A DNA stretch of 64,000 bases from positions 1-64,000 of the forward strand of contig CANMND010000003.1 in the NCBI GenBank assembly GCA_947499155.1, read 5' to 3'. This document shows positions 54,535 to 62,861 of the stretch, piece by piece (within the stretch, counting starts at the first letter, position 1; every line of letters starts with the position of its first letter). This DNA is from an uncultured Sphingomonadales bacterium (GTDB lineage Bacteria > Pseudomonadota > Alphaproteobacteria > Sphingomonadales > Rhodothalassiaceae). The position numbers and the translations under genes are program-made. Below the pieces are notes generated by a model. The model saw nothing but the letters and a program-made list of their open reading frames with translations, ran no database searches and was not told where the DNA came from.

Positions 54535-57216
54535 ATGCGCGTCCTGCTCTTTGCCTGCCTTGCCCTCATCGGCTATGTCGCCCACGCCCATGCAACACCA
54601 CCCTTTACGGAATGGCCGGGAACGGACTTTGACCGTGCCATCCCGACCATGGAAGACGTTTTGGGCCATGGGCCTGCTACCCGCATCACGCGGCCGGATG
54701 AGGCAATACGTTATCTGGAAGCACTGGAAGCAGCGGCACCAGACCGCATGAAAATCGTCCAGATGGGCACCACATGGAAAGGGCGCCCGCTGGTCTATGC
54801 CATCATCGGCAATGCGAAGACCATGGCCCGGCTGGATGAGGTCCGAGCTGATATCGCAGCCCTTGCCGATCCGCGCAGGACAAACGCTCAGGACGCCAAA
54901 AATATAATTGCCCGCCTGCCCGGCACCACATGGCTGTCTTATGGTGTCCATGGCAACGAGATTTCATCAACTGACGCGTCCCTGCTGACGGCATGGCACC
55001 TTCTGGCTGGCAAGGATGCGCGCGCCCAGAAGATCATGGACAATACGCTCGTCTTCATTGATCCGATGCAGAACCCGGATGGACGCGCACGTTTTCTCGC
55101 CGATTATGAGTTGGCACTTGGTCTTGAGCCGCAAGGTGACAGGCAATCAGCGGAACATGACATGCCCTGGCCGGGTGGGCGGACCAACCATTATCTGTTT
55201 GACCTGAATCGGGACTGGTTCCGCATCAGCCAGCCGGAAACAAAAGGCCGCATTCCCGCGCTTCTGGAATGGTTGCCTTTGGTGATGGTAGACGCCCATG
55301 AAATGGGTGGGGACAGCAGCTATTTCTTCGCACCCGAGGCTGTGCCTTATAACCCCCATCTGACCAGCGATCAGAAAAACAATCTGCTTTTGTTCGGACA
55401 GAACCACGCAGGCTATTTTGACCAGTTCGGCATAGAATATTTTACGCGGGAGATCTTTGACGCATTTTATCCCGGCTATGGGGCAAGCTGGCCCAGCTAT
55501 TATGGCGCTCTTGCCATGACCTATGAGCAAGCCAGCAGTCGTGGTCTTGTGTTCCGCCGCTTTGATGGCAAGGATCTGACCTATGCCGAGACCGTGCGCA
55601 ATCATCTCATCACATCCTTGTCCACCGCTGAAGTTGTCGCCGACAACCGCGAGAAACTGTGGACGGACTTTTACACCTATCGGGCCAGTGCCGTTGAAGA
55701 AGGCCGCAAGGGCACGGTGAAAAGCTGGCTGATCCCATTGCAGCAGGACCAGTCCGGTGCCGATGAACTGGCACGTCTTCTCGCCTTTCAGGGAGTTGAA
55801 GTCCGGCAGGCTACTGAAAGCTTTAAAGCCTGTGGCACCGATTATAAGGCAGGAACTTATGTGATCGACATGGCCCAGCCGGAAAAGCGGCGCATCAGTG
55901 TGTTGATGGATCGCCATGTGCCCATGGATGACGCCTTTATCGCAAAGCAGGAAGACCGCCGCGCCAGAGGACTGCCTGACGAAATCTATGACACCACCGC
56001 CTGGTCCTTGCCCTTGATGTTCAATCTGGAAGCCGATAGCTGCCGCACCACAGTGGCCGTCAACGGCGCACCTGTATCGGGAAACACCCACCCGGAAGGA
56101 CATGTCGAAAATCCGCAGGCCCGTGTTGCCTTTCTCGCCCCCTGGGGTGAAGCATCTGCCACCAAGCTTTTGACCAGGGCCATCAGATCCGGCCTCCATG
56201 TCATAAGTGGTGATATGGCCTTTACGCTTGATGGTGTCACTTATCCGGCAGGAACCCTGATCTTTGAGGTTGGCAAGAATGGGCCGGGCCTCGGCGATAC
56301 ACTCACAGAATTCGCCAAAGAGACAGGGGCACGCATTGTAGGCGTTGACACAAGCTGGGTGACGGACGGCCCAAGCTTTGGTTCGGGCCGGGTTCTGCCC
56401 CACATTGCGCCTCGCGTTGCCATGGCATGGGATAAGCCGACCAATCCCTATAATGCCGGAAACACCCGTTTTATTATCGAACAGCGCTATGGCTATCCAG
56501 TGACCCCCATTCGCACTGAGAGACTGAGAAGTGCCGATCTGCGTCATTATAATGTGCTGATCCTGCCATCACGGTGGGGCAACTATAAAGATGTGCTCGG
56601 TGAAAAGGGCGCCGAACGTCTTAAAAATTGGGTCATGAAGGGCGGCACCCTTGTGGCGCTGGGGTCAGCAACGGACTGGCTGGCGGATCCTGACGTAAAT
56701 CTTCTGCCGATCCGTCGGGAAAACGCGGTCATGTCAGAAGACTTGCCGGAGCGGCCAAAAGCCGAAAACGGCTCGTCTGCAGTCGATGGAATATTAATTC
56801 CCGATGATGAGGCCTATCGCGCATTTATCCACCCGCGCGACGTGGCGCCCGACCGGATACCCGGTGCGATCGTTCGTGTGATATCGGAACCGGAACACTG
56901 GCTGTCCGCAGGACTAAAGCCACAGCTTTATACGCTGGCCAACGGGGACGGCATTTATACGCCCGCTCCAATCGGCAAAGGCGTGAACGCAGTGCGCTTT
57001 GCAGGTCCTGAAAATCTGGTCGCCAGCGGATTACTGTGGCAGGAAAGTCGCGATCAGCTCGCCAACAAGCCCCTGGCGGTATCGGCGAGCGCAGGTCGTG
57101 GACAAGTCGTTGCCATCACACAGGAAACCACCACCCGCGCCTATCTGGACGGACTGGATACCCTGCTTATGAACGCCATCTTCCGAGGATCACAAAACGC
57201 ACGCCCCATGCGATAA
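54535..57216 (+). CDS. Secreted M14-family zinc carboxypeptidase
   Basis: An 893-residue exported protein with a signal peptide (VLLFACLALIGYVAHAHA). The M14 domain lies at about 40-330: zinc ligands in SYGVHGNEISS (H-x2-E) and the downstream His in VMVDAHEMGGDSSY, the segment IDPMQNPDGRARF and catalytic Glu probably in ALAMTYEQASSRG. A long C-terminal region (about 400-893) looks like the class I glutamine-amidotransferase-like/beta domain seen in large bacterial M14 proteins. It would remove C-terminal residues in the periplasm. An upstream in-frame ATG (54520) is possible. Confidence 0.92.
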   Translation: MRVLLFACLALIGYVAHAHATPPFTEWPGTDFDRAIPTMEDVLGHGPATRITRPDEAIRYLEALEAAAPDRMKIVQMGTTWKGRPLVYAIIGNAKTMARLDEVRADIAALADPRRTNAQDAKNIIARLPGTTWLSYGVHGNEISSTDASLLTAWHLLAGKDARAQKIMDNTLVFIDPMQNPDGRARFLADYELALGLEPQGDRQSAEHDMPWPGGRTNHYLFDLNRDWFRISQPETKGRIPALLEWLPLVMVDAHEMGGDSSYFFAPEAVPYNPHLTSDQKNNLLLFGQNHAGYFDQFGIEYFTREIFDAFYPGYGASWPSYYGALAMTYEQASSRGLVFRRFDGKDLTYAETVRNHLITSLSTAEVVADNREKLWTDFYTYRASAVEEGRKGTVKSWLIPLQQDQSGADELARLLAFQGVEVRQATESFKACGTDYKAGTYVIDMAQPEKRRISVLMDRHVPMDDAFIAKQEDRRARGLPDEIYDTTAWSLPLMFNLEADSCRTTVAVNGAPVSGNTHPEGHVENPQARVAFLAPWGEASATKLLTRAIRSGLHVISGDMAFTLDGVTYPAGTLIFEVGKNGPGLGDTLTEFAKETGARIVGVDTSWVTDGPSFGSGRVLPHIAPRVAMAWDKPTNPYNAGNTRFIIEQRYGYPVTPIRTERLRSADLRHYNVLILPSRWGNYKDVLGEKGAERLKNWVMKGGTLVALGSATDWLADPDVNLLPIRRENAVMSEDLPERPKAENGSSAVDGILIPDDEAYRAFIHPRDVAPDRIPGAIVRVISEPEHWLSAGLKPQLYTLANGDGIYTPAPIGKGVNAVRFAGPENLVASGLLWQESRDQLANKPLAVSASAGRGQVVAITQETTTRAYLDGLDTLLMNAIFRGSQNARPMR

Positions 57217-57320
57217 GCATTACGCCGGGTGCCAAAGTCACGGGTTAAGTTGAGTCTTTTGGCATCCGGCTTTTTATGCTGTGGATTGCACTATGCCTGC
57301 GAAGTGGATAAACCAGTCCC

Positions 57321-57671
57321 GTGAGTGACATCATATACAAAATCATAAGACAACCTGACTGGGCGGCCTTTCAGGCAGATGGGGTTTATCACGGATCTGA
57401 CGTCGATTTGGCCGATGGTTTTATCCATTTCAGCACCCGTGACCAGCTTGCACAGACCCTTGCCCTGCATTATGCGGGCCAGACTGGCCTTATTCTGCTG
57501 GCAGTTGATTCGGCTGTCTTCGATAGCCAGGATCTTAAATGGGAAGAGGCCCGGAATGGACAGCTTTTTCCCCATCTTTATGCTTCAATGCCCATTACGA
57601 GCGTCCGGTCACACTGGCCCTTAAAGTTACAATCGGATGGTACACACCAGTTGCCAAAGAGCCTTTCATGA
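57321..57671 (+). CDS. DUF952 family protein
   Basis: A 116-residue cytoplasmic protein with the DUF952 pattern: YKIIRQPDWAAFQADGVYHG, DLADGFIHFSTRDQLAQTL and RNGQLFPHLYASM. Function unknown. It starts with GTG. Its stop overlaps the pyrD start (ATGA), so the two are translationally coupled; this pairing is common in alphaproteobacteria. Confidence 0.9.
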   Translation: MSDIIYKIIRQPDWAAFQADGVYHGSDVDLADGFIHFSTRDQLAQTLALHYAGQTGLILLAVDSAVFDSQDLKWEEARNGQLFPHLYASMPITSVRSHWPLKLQSDGTHQLPKSLS

Positions 57672-58732
57672 TTACGTACTTGTGGCCCTTATTGCGTCCG
57701 GCACTGTTTCGGTTTTCACCGGAAACCGCACATAATCTAACAATCAAGTTTATGGAGCTGCGTAATGGCCGCCCGCCTTATGAAGATGCACCAGAACTTG
57801 CCATCAGTCTGGACTCTCTTGGCCTCGCATTTTCAAATCCCATCGGCCTTGCGGCAGGCTTTGACAAGGATGTCCGTGTACCCGGTGCCATGCGCGCCAT
57901 GGGATTTGGCTTTGTTGAAGCAGGGACTGTCACGCCGCTGCCACAGGACGGGAATCCGCTTCCGCGGCTTTTTCGCCTGACGAAAGACCGCGCCGTTATC
58001 AACCGTCTAGGCTTCAATAACAAAGGACATAAAGCAGCACTCGCCAATCTTGGGCGCGCCAAAACTCGCGGCGTGTCACCGATTGGCATCAATATCGGTG
58101 CCAACAAGGACAGTTCCGATCGTGTGGCTGATTATGTAGCCGGGATCGCATGTTTTTCAGATTTGGCAGATTACTTCACAGTCAACATATCGTCCCCAAA
58201 CACGCCCGGCCTGAGGGCTATGCAGGGGCGTGACGTACTGGCAAACCTGCTGCACAAGATTACTGAGGCCCGTAACGAGCAAAGACGCCGCGTTCCGATA
58301 CTATTGAAAATTGCCCCCGACCTGACAGAGCAGGACTGTGAGGATATCGCCCAGGTTGCCTTGGCAAGCGGGATTGAGGGGCTGATAATCTCAAACACCA
58401 CCATAAGCCGCCCGTATGGACTCCATGGCAAAGACATGGACCAGACAGGCGGTCTTTCAGGTGCGCCCCTGTTTCAACTTTCCACCGACATTCTGGCCAC
58501 CATGTACCGCCTGACCAGGGGCCAGCTTTTGCTTGTGGGTGCAGGCGGTGTGTCATCGGGAGCGAATGCCTATGCCAAGATCCGGGCCGGTGCCAGTCTC
58601 GTGCAGCTCTATACAGCCCTTGTCTATGAAGGGCCGGGTCTGGTCACGCGCATTAAGGCTGACCTTCTAAAACACCTTAAACGCGATGGCTTTCAATCAG
58701 TCTCAGACGCCATCGGCGCGGATCACCGCTGA
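57668..58732 (+). CDS. pyrD: Dihydroorotate dehydrogenase (quinone), class 2
   Basis: A 354-residue membrane-associated flavoenzyme, the fourth step of pyrimidine synthesis, reducing ubiquinone. It has the class-2 N-terminal helix (ITYLWPLLRPALFRFSPETAH), FMN-binding NPIGLAAGFDKD, NRLGFNNKG, catalytic Ser in FTVNISSPNTPGLR and LVGAGGVSSGANAYAKI. AAAGAG precedes the ATG. Its last 10 bases overlap the convergent Mpo1-like gene. Confidence 0.96.
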   Translation: MITYLWPLLRPALFRFSPETAHNLTIKFMELRNGRPPYEDAPELAISLDSLGLAFSNPIGLAAGFDKDVRVPGAMRAMGFGFVEAGTVTPLPQDGNPLPRLFRLTKDRAVINRLGFNNKGHKAALANLGRAKTRGVSPIGINIGANKDSSDRVADYVAGIACFSDLADYFTVNISSPNTPGLRAMQGRDVLANLLHKITEARNEQRRRVPILLKIAPDLTEQDCEDIAQVALASGIEGLIISNTTISRPYGLHGKDMDQTGGLSGAPLFQLSTDILATMYRLTRGQLLLVGAGGVSSGANAYAKIRAGASLVQLYTALVYEGPGLVTRIKADLLKHLKRDGFQSVSDAIGADHR

Positions 58733-59079
58733 AGGATTGCATCGCCCTTGCGCTCAACACCCGCACGGTCAAGCCAGCGGCCCAAACGGCCCGTCAGCCA
58801 AAGAGCCGTCATGACATAATCTGACAACAGCGACCACAAGGGATACTTGAAGGTTGCCGGACGATTCTTTTCAATGAAGAAATGGGCGATCCAGGCTGGA
58901 CCATAGCCCGCAAGCGGCATGAAAAGGGCGATCCACCACGGTCCCGCCAGAAGGCCGTAAAGCAAGGTCCCAAGTGACAAGAACGCCGCAACATAATGCA
59001 GGGCGCGTGTGGCAGGGCATTTGTGTTCGCGCAGATAATACAGGAAAAAAGCGCCGTACGTCTCTATACGGTCAGCCAT
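58723..59079 (-). CDS. DUF962 / Mpo1-like membrane protein
   Basis: A 118-residue protein matching DUF962 (Mpo1/YGL010w): FFLYYLREHKCPATRALHYV, GYGPAWIAHFFIEKNRPATF and KYPLWSLLSDYVMTALWL. It has two to three hydrophobic helices. The yeast member is an iron-dependent dioxygenase of 2-hydroxy fatty acids; the HxxxH-type residues (LHYV, HFFIEKNRP) are present. The stop overlaps pyrD by 10 bp. Confidence 0.88.
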   Translation of the reverse strand: MADRIETYGAFFLYYLREHKCPATRALHYVAAFLSLGTLLYGLLAGPWWIALFMPLAGYGPAWIAHFFIEKNRPATFKYPLWSLLSDYVMTALWLTGRLGRWLDRAGVERKGDAILQR

Positions 59080-59232
59080 ATCAGGCCCCCTTTATACGTA
59101 AATACAGCAAATCAACTATTCTCTTGAGTCGCTTCAAAGCTTAACTCGTGCCATTGCGCAACGTTTACTATACCACCATTTTCAAGAGTGAGCGAACTGC
59201 CAAATTTGGCAAGATATGCAGCTACCCTGCTG

Positions 59233-59258
59233 ACTTGACGTTTACGTAAACGTCAAGT
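59233..59258. promoter_or_regulatory. 26-bp perfect palindrome, LiuR-type operator
   Basis: Half-site ACTTGACGTTTAC followed directly by its reverse complement GTAAACGTCAAGT. It overlaps a promoter with -35 TTGACG (59235-59240) and -10 TATGTT (59258-59263), spacer 17. The core TTTACGTAAA resembles operators described for LiuR regulators of acyl-CoA degradation, so autoregulation of the operon is likely. Confidence 0.8.
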
Positions 59259-59294
59259 ATGTTTTGTGCCTTGTTATATAAGAAAGCCAATAGT

Positions 59295-59795
59295 GTGTCT
59301 GAACGCTTTTCCATTGCTGACCTCGCCCGAGAATTCGGTGTTACAGCCCGGGCGTTGCGTTTTTATGAGGATCAGGGGCTGATCGCGCCTGAACGAGATG
59401 GCCAGACTCGTATTTACTCCCCTGCCGACAAGGCACGGGTTGCGTGGATTTTGCGGGGTAGACGTGTTGGCTTTTCTCTCGCAGAAATCGCAGAGATGCT
59501 GGATCTTTATAACCTTGACGACTCACGATCCGCCCAGCGCCGGGTCACGATTGAAAAATGCCGATCTCGGCTTTCCCAGCTTGAAGACCAGCGTCTGGAT
59601 ATTGAAAAGACTATAGTTGAACTGAGTGCTTTCATCAGCCTGCTTGATGAACTTATTGCCCATCCGGACCGCGAAGCCCAAGCCCGCGCCCGCTTTCATG
59701 ACGCGGTAGGAGACAACGGCATAGGACCTGCGAAGATCCAGAACTCGGAACAACATTTCAGCAGATCATCCTCAGAAATGCACCCATCAGACTAG
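59295..59795 (+). CDS. MerR-family regulator of acyl-CoA catabolism (LiuR-like)
   Basis: A 166-residue regulator with an N-terminal winged helix (FSIADLAREFGVTARALRFY and YEDQGLIAPERDGQTRIYS) and a coiled-coil dimerisation helix (about 80-130). No cysteine metal site is evident. GTG at 59295 is preferred because the ATG at 59259 abuts the palindrome, lies at the -10 box and has no Shine-Dalgarno. It lies 24 bp upstream of the acyl-CoA dehydrogenase gene in the same operon and probably represses it until an acyl-CoA binds. Confidence 0.88.
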   Translation: MSERFSIADLAREFGVTARALRFYEDQGLIAPERDGQTRIYSPADKARVAWILRGRRVGFSLAEIAEMLDLYNLDDSRSAQRRVTIEKCRSRLSQLEDQRLDIEKTIVELSAFISLLDELIAHPDREAQARARFHDAVGDNGIGPAKIQNSEQHFSRSSSEMHPSD

Positions 59796-59819
59796 TACAA
59801 ATAGAAAAGGGGTTTCACG

Positions 59820-61610
59820 ATGCCCATCTATCGCGCACCTGTAAAAGACATGACCTTTGTCCTTAATGAGGTTTTGAACCTGGAATCATATTCCAACCTG
59901 CCCGGCTTTGAGGATGCAACCCCCGATCTGGTGGGAGCAGTTCTCGAAGAGGGTGCAAAGCTGTGTGAGAATGAATTGCAACCACTCAATGTGGTTGGCG
60001 ATCATGAAGGCTGCACCCGCCATGATGACGGCACAGTTACCACGCCCAAGGGCTTCAAGGCTGCCTATGACCAGTATGTGGAAGGCGGCTGGATGGGCCT
60101 TACCCAGTCCCCTGATTATGGCGGACAAGGCATGCCTTATGTCGTGGGCTTTGCCTTTGAAGAGATGTTGATCAGCGCCAACATGTCCTTTGCCATGTAT
60201 CCGGGTCTGACAGCAGGTGCCATCGCAGCCCTGACGGCTGTTGCATCCGACGACATCAAGAAAAAATATCTGCCAAAGATGGTCGAAGGTAAATGGACCG
60301 GCACCATGAACCTGACCGAGGCCCATTGCGGCACCGATCTGGGCCTTATCCGCACCAAAGCCGTCCCCGATGAAGATGGCAGCCACAAGATCACCGGCAC
60401 CAAGATTTTCATTTCTGCCGGCGAACATGACATGAGCGAGAACATTGTTCATCTGGTCCTGGCAAAACTGCCAGATGCCCCTGATTCAGTAAAAGGCATA
60501 TCGCTCTTCGTCGTACCAAAGTTTCTGGTTAATGATGATGGCTCCATCGGTGACAGGAATGCGGTGTCTTGTGGCTCCATTGAAGAAAAAATGGGCATTC
60601 ACGGTAACTCCACCTGCGTCATGAATTACGACGGCGCCAAGGGCTGGCTGATCGGCGAGCCGAACAAGGGCCTGGCCGCCATGTTCATCATGATGAACGC
60701 AGCCCGATTGGGAGTTGGGTTGCAGGGATTGGCTATCTCTGAGGTGGCCTATCAAAATGCCGCTGATTATGCCCGTGACCGCATTCAGGGCCGAGCAATG
60801 ACTGGCGCCAAAAATCCCGAGGACAAGGCTGATCCTATTATTGTCCACCCCGATGTGCGGCGCATGCTGATGGATTCCCGCTCCTTCAATGAAGGGGCGC
60901 GTGCGCTTGGTCTTTGGGGCGGTCTTCTGGTCGATCTTGCGCACAAAGCACAGACTGAAGAAGAGCGGCAATCGGCGGACGACCTGATTTCGCTGCTCAC
61001 CCCGGTCATCAAGGGTGTTTTCACAGATGAAGGCTATAAGAACGCCACCAACTCACAGCAGGTATTGGGCGGCCATGGCTATATTCGCGAATGGGGCATG
61101 GAGCAGTTCGTCCGCGATGCCCGCATCGCCATGATCTATGAAGGCACCAATGGCATTCAGGCACTGGATCTGGTCGGGCGCAAGCTCGCACGGAATAGCG
61201 GTCGCGCCGTCCAGGCATGGTTCAAGCTGGTTGGTGACTTCATCAAGGACAATGGCGAAGGCGAGATCAAGGCATTTACAGACCCCTTGGCAAAGGCGCT
61301 GAAAGATCTGCAGGCTGCAACCATGTGGCTGATGCAAAATGGCATGAAAAATCCGGACAATGCAGGGGCTGCGGCCACCAGCTATATGCACCTGATGGGT
61401 CTGGTCGCCATTGGTTTCATGTGGGCGAAAATGGCCAAAGCCTCTTATGCAGCACTGGAAAACGGCACATCCGACACGGAATTCTATCAAAACAAGCTAA
61501 TTACCGGACGTTATTACATGTCACACACTTTGTCTGAAAGCAGCATGCATCGTGCAAAAGTCGAGGCAGGCGCAGAACCGATGATGGCACTTGCGGCAGA
61601 TGCTTTTTAG
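59820..61610 (+). CDS. Acyl-CoA dehydrogenase with C-terminal extension
   Basis: A 596-residue FAD enzyme introducing the trans-2 double bond in acyl-CoA. The N-terminal domain starts YRAPVKDMTFVLNEVL, the FAD/acyl motif is NLTEAHCGTDLGLIRTKA and GTKIFISAGEHD, and the catalytic Glu lies in MIYEGTNGIQALDLVGRK. The long C-terminal domain (about 470-590) places it in the DmdC/FadE-like large form. AAAAGGGG precedes the ATG. Confidence 0.95.
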   Translation: MPIYRAPVKDMTFVLNEVLNLESYSNLPGFEDATPDLVGAVLEEGAKLCENELQPLNVVGDHEGCTRHDDGTVTTPKGFKAAYDQYVEGGWMGLTQSPDYGGQGMPYVVGFAFEEMLISANMSFAMYPGLTAGAIAALTAVASDDIKKKYLPKMVEGKWTGTMNLTEAHCGTDLGLIRTKAVPDEDGSHKITGTKIFISAGEHDMSENIVHLVLAKLPDAPDSVKGISLFVVPKFLVNDDGSIGDRNAVSCGSIEEKMGIHGNSTCVMNYDGAKGWLIGEPNKGLAAMFIMMNAARLGVGLQGLAISEVAYQNAADYARDRIQGRAMTGAKNPEDKADPIIVHPDVRRMLMDSRSFNEGARALGLWGGLLVDLAHKAQTEEERQSADDLISLLTPVIKGVFTDEGYKNATNSQQVLGGHGYIREWGMEQFVRDARIAMIYEGTNGIQALDLVGRKLARNSGRAVQAWFKLVGDFIKDNGEGEIKAFTDPLAKALKDLQAATMWLMQNGMKNPDNAGAAATSYMHLMGLVAIGFMWAKMAKASYAALENGTSDTEFYQNKLITGRYYMSHTLSESSMHRAKVEAGAEPMMALAADAF

Positions 61611-61634
61611 GCATGACAAGGAAAGGACACTTCA

Positions 61635-62843
61635 ATGGCTGATGCTTTCATTTACGATGCCATCCGAACCCCGCGAGGCAAGGGTCGCAAGGACGGCAGC
61701 CTTCATGAAATAACGCCGATCCAGTTGGCCACACAGGTTTTGGAAAGTTTGAGGGACCGGAATGAACTGGATACCTCCCTTGTCGATGATGTGATTTTCG
61801 GCTGTGTCACTCCTGTAGGCGAGCAAGGCGCCTGTATCCCGCGGGTGGCTGCTATCAATGCCGGCTATGCAGAAACTGTGGCCGGCGTTCAGATCAACCG
61901 TTTTTGCGCTTCTGGCCTTGAAGCCAGCAACATGGCTGCAGGTCAGGTGATGGCAGGACAGGCGGATCTGATGATCGCTGGTGGTGTAGAGGCCATGAGC
62001 CGCGTTCCCATGGGGTCTGACGGCGGCGCATGGGCAACCGATCCGGCTGTAGCCATGCCGACATATTTCGTCCCGCAGGGCATATCAGCCGATCTGATCG
62101 CCACCAAATACGGCTTCAGTCGCGACGATGTGGACGCCTATGCCGTCGAAAGCCAAAAGCGCGCAAAGGCCGCCTGGGACGACAAACGGTTCGCACGCTC
62201 CATCCTGCCGGTGAAAGACGTGATGGGGGAAACCGTCCTTGATCATGACGAACATATGCGTCCGCAGACGGACATGCAGTCCCTGGGTGCGCTCAAACCA
62301 TCTTTTGCAGAACTTGGTGCCAATTACGGCTTTAATTCCGTCGCTCTTCAGCGCTACCCGGAAATCGAACGGATCGAACATGTTCACCATGCAGGCAATT
62401 CATCAGGAATTGTTGATGGTTCGGCAGGGCTTTTGATCGGTAGCCGGGAAATCGGTGAGAAAACCGGCATGAAGCCCCGCGCCCGTATCCGTGCTTATGC
62501 ATCGATTGGATCGGAGCCAACCATCATGTTGACCGGCCCTTCCTATGCAGCAGAAAAAGCGCTGAAACGTGCAGGCATGACCGCTGATGATATCGACCTT
62601 TGGGAATTGAACGAAGCCTTTGCCGCCGTTGTCTTGCGCTTCATGCAGGCATTGGATGTGGACCATTCAAAGATGAATGTGAATGGCGGAGCGATTGCCA
62701 TGGGCCACCCCCTTGGCGCGACGGGCGCCATGATCTTGGGCACTATGGTGGACGAGCTTGAACGTTCAGGCAAATCCACAGCCCTTGTCACCTTGTGCAT
62801 CGGCGCAGGCATGGGAACAGCAACCATTATCGAGCGCGTCTGA
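61635..62843 (+). CDS. fadA: Acetyl-CoA acyltransferase (3-ketoacyl-CoA thiolase)
   Basis: A 402-residue thiolase that cleaves 3-ketoacyl-CoA. The nucleophile Cys is in [19 protein letters not shown], His in [16 protein letters not shown] and the second Cys in [25 protein letters not shown] is also present. GGAAAGGACAC precedes the ATG. It lies 24 bp after the dehydrogenase and 18 bp before the hydratase/dehydrogenase gene, forming a beta-oxidation operon. Confidence 0.95.
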   Translation: MADAFIYDAIRTPRGKGRKDGSLHEITPIQLATQVLESLRDRNELDTSLVDDVIFGCVTPVGEQGACIPRVAAINAGYAETVAGVQINRFCASGLEASNMAAGQVMAGQADLMIAGGVEAMSRVPMGSDGGAWATDPAVAMPTYFVPQGISADLIATKYGFSRDDVDAYAVESQKRAKAAWDDKRFARSILPVKDVMGETVLDHDEHMRPQTDMQSLGALKPSFAELGANYGFNSVALQRYPEIERIEHVHHAGNSSGIVDGSAGLLIGSREIGEKTGMKPRARIRAYASIGSEPTIMLTGPSYAAEKALKRAGMTADDIDLWELNEAFAAVVLRFMQALDVDHSKMNVNGGAIAMGHPLGATGAMILGTMVDELERSGKSTALVTLCIGAGMGTATIIERV

Positions 62844-62861
62844 GCAGGAAGGGATCAACTA

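Noticed and set aside
55147-56547. 466-codon open frame on the minus strand
   Set aside because: Entirely antisense to the M14 peptidase gene; composition is a mirror of a high-GC coding strand, with no family motifs or ribosome-binding site.
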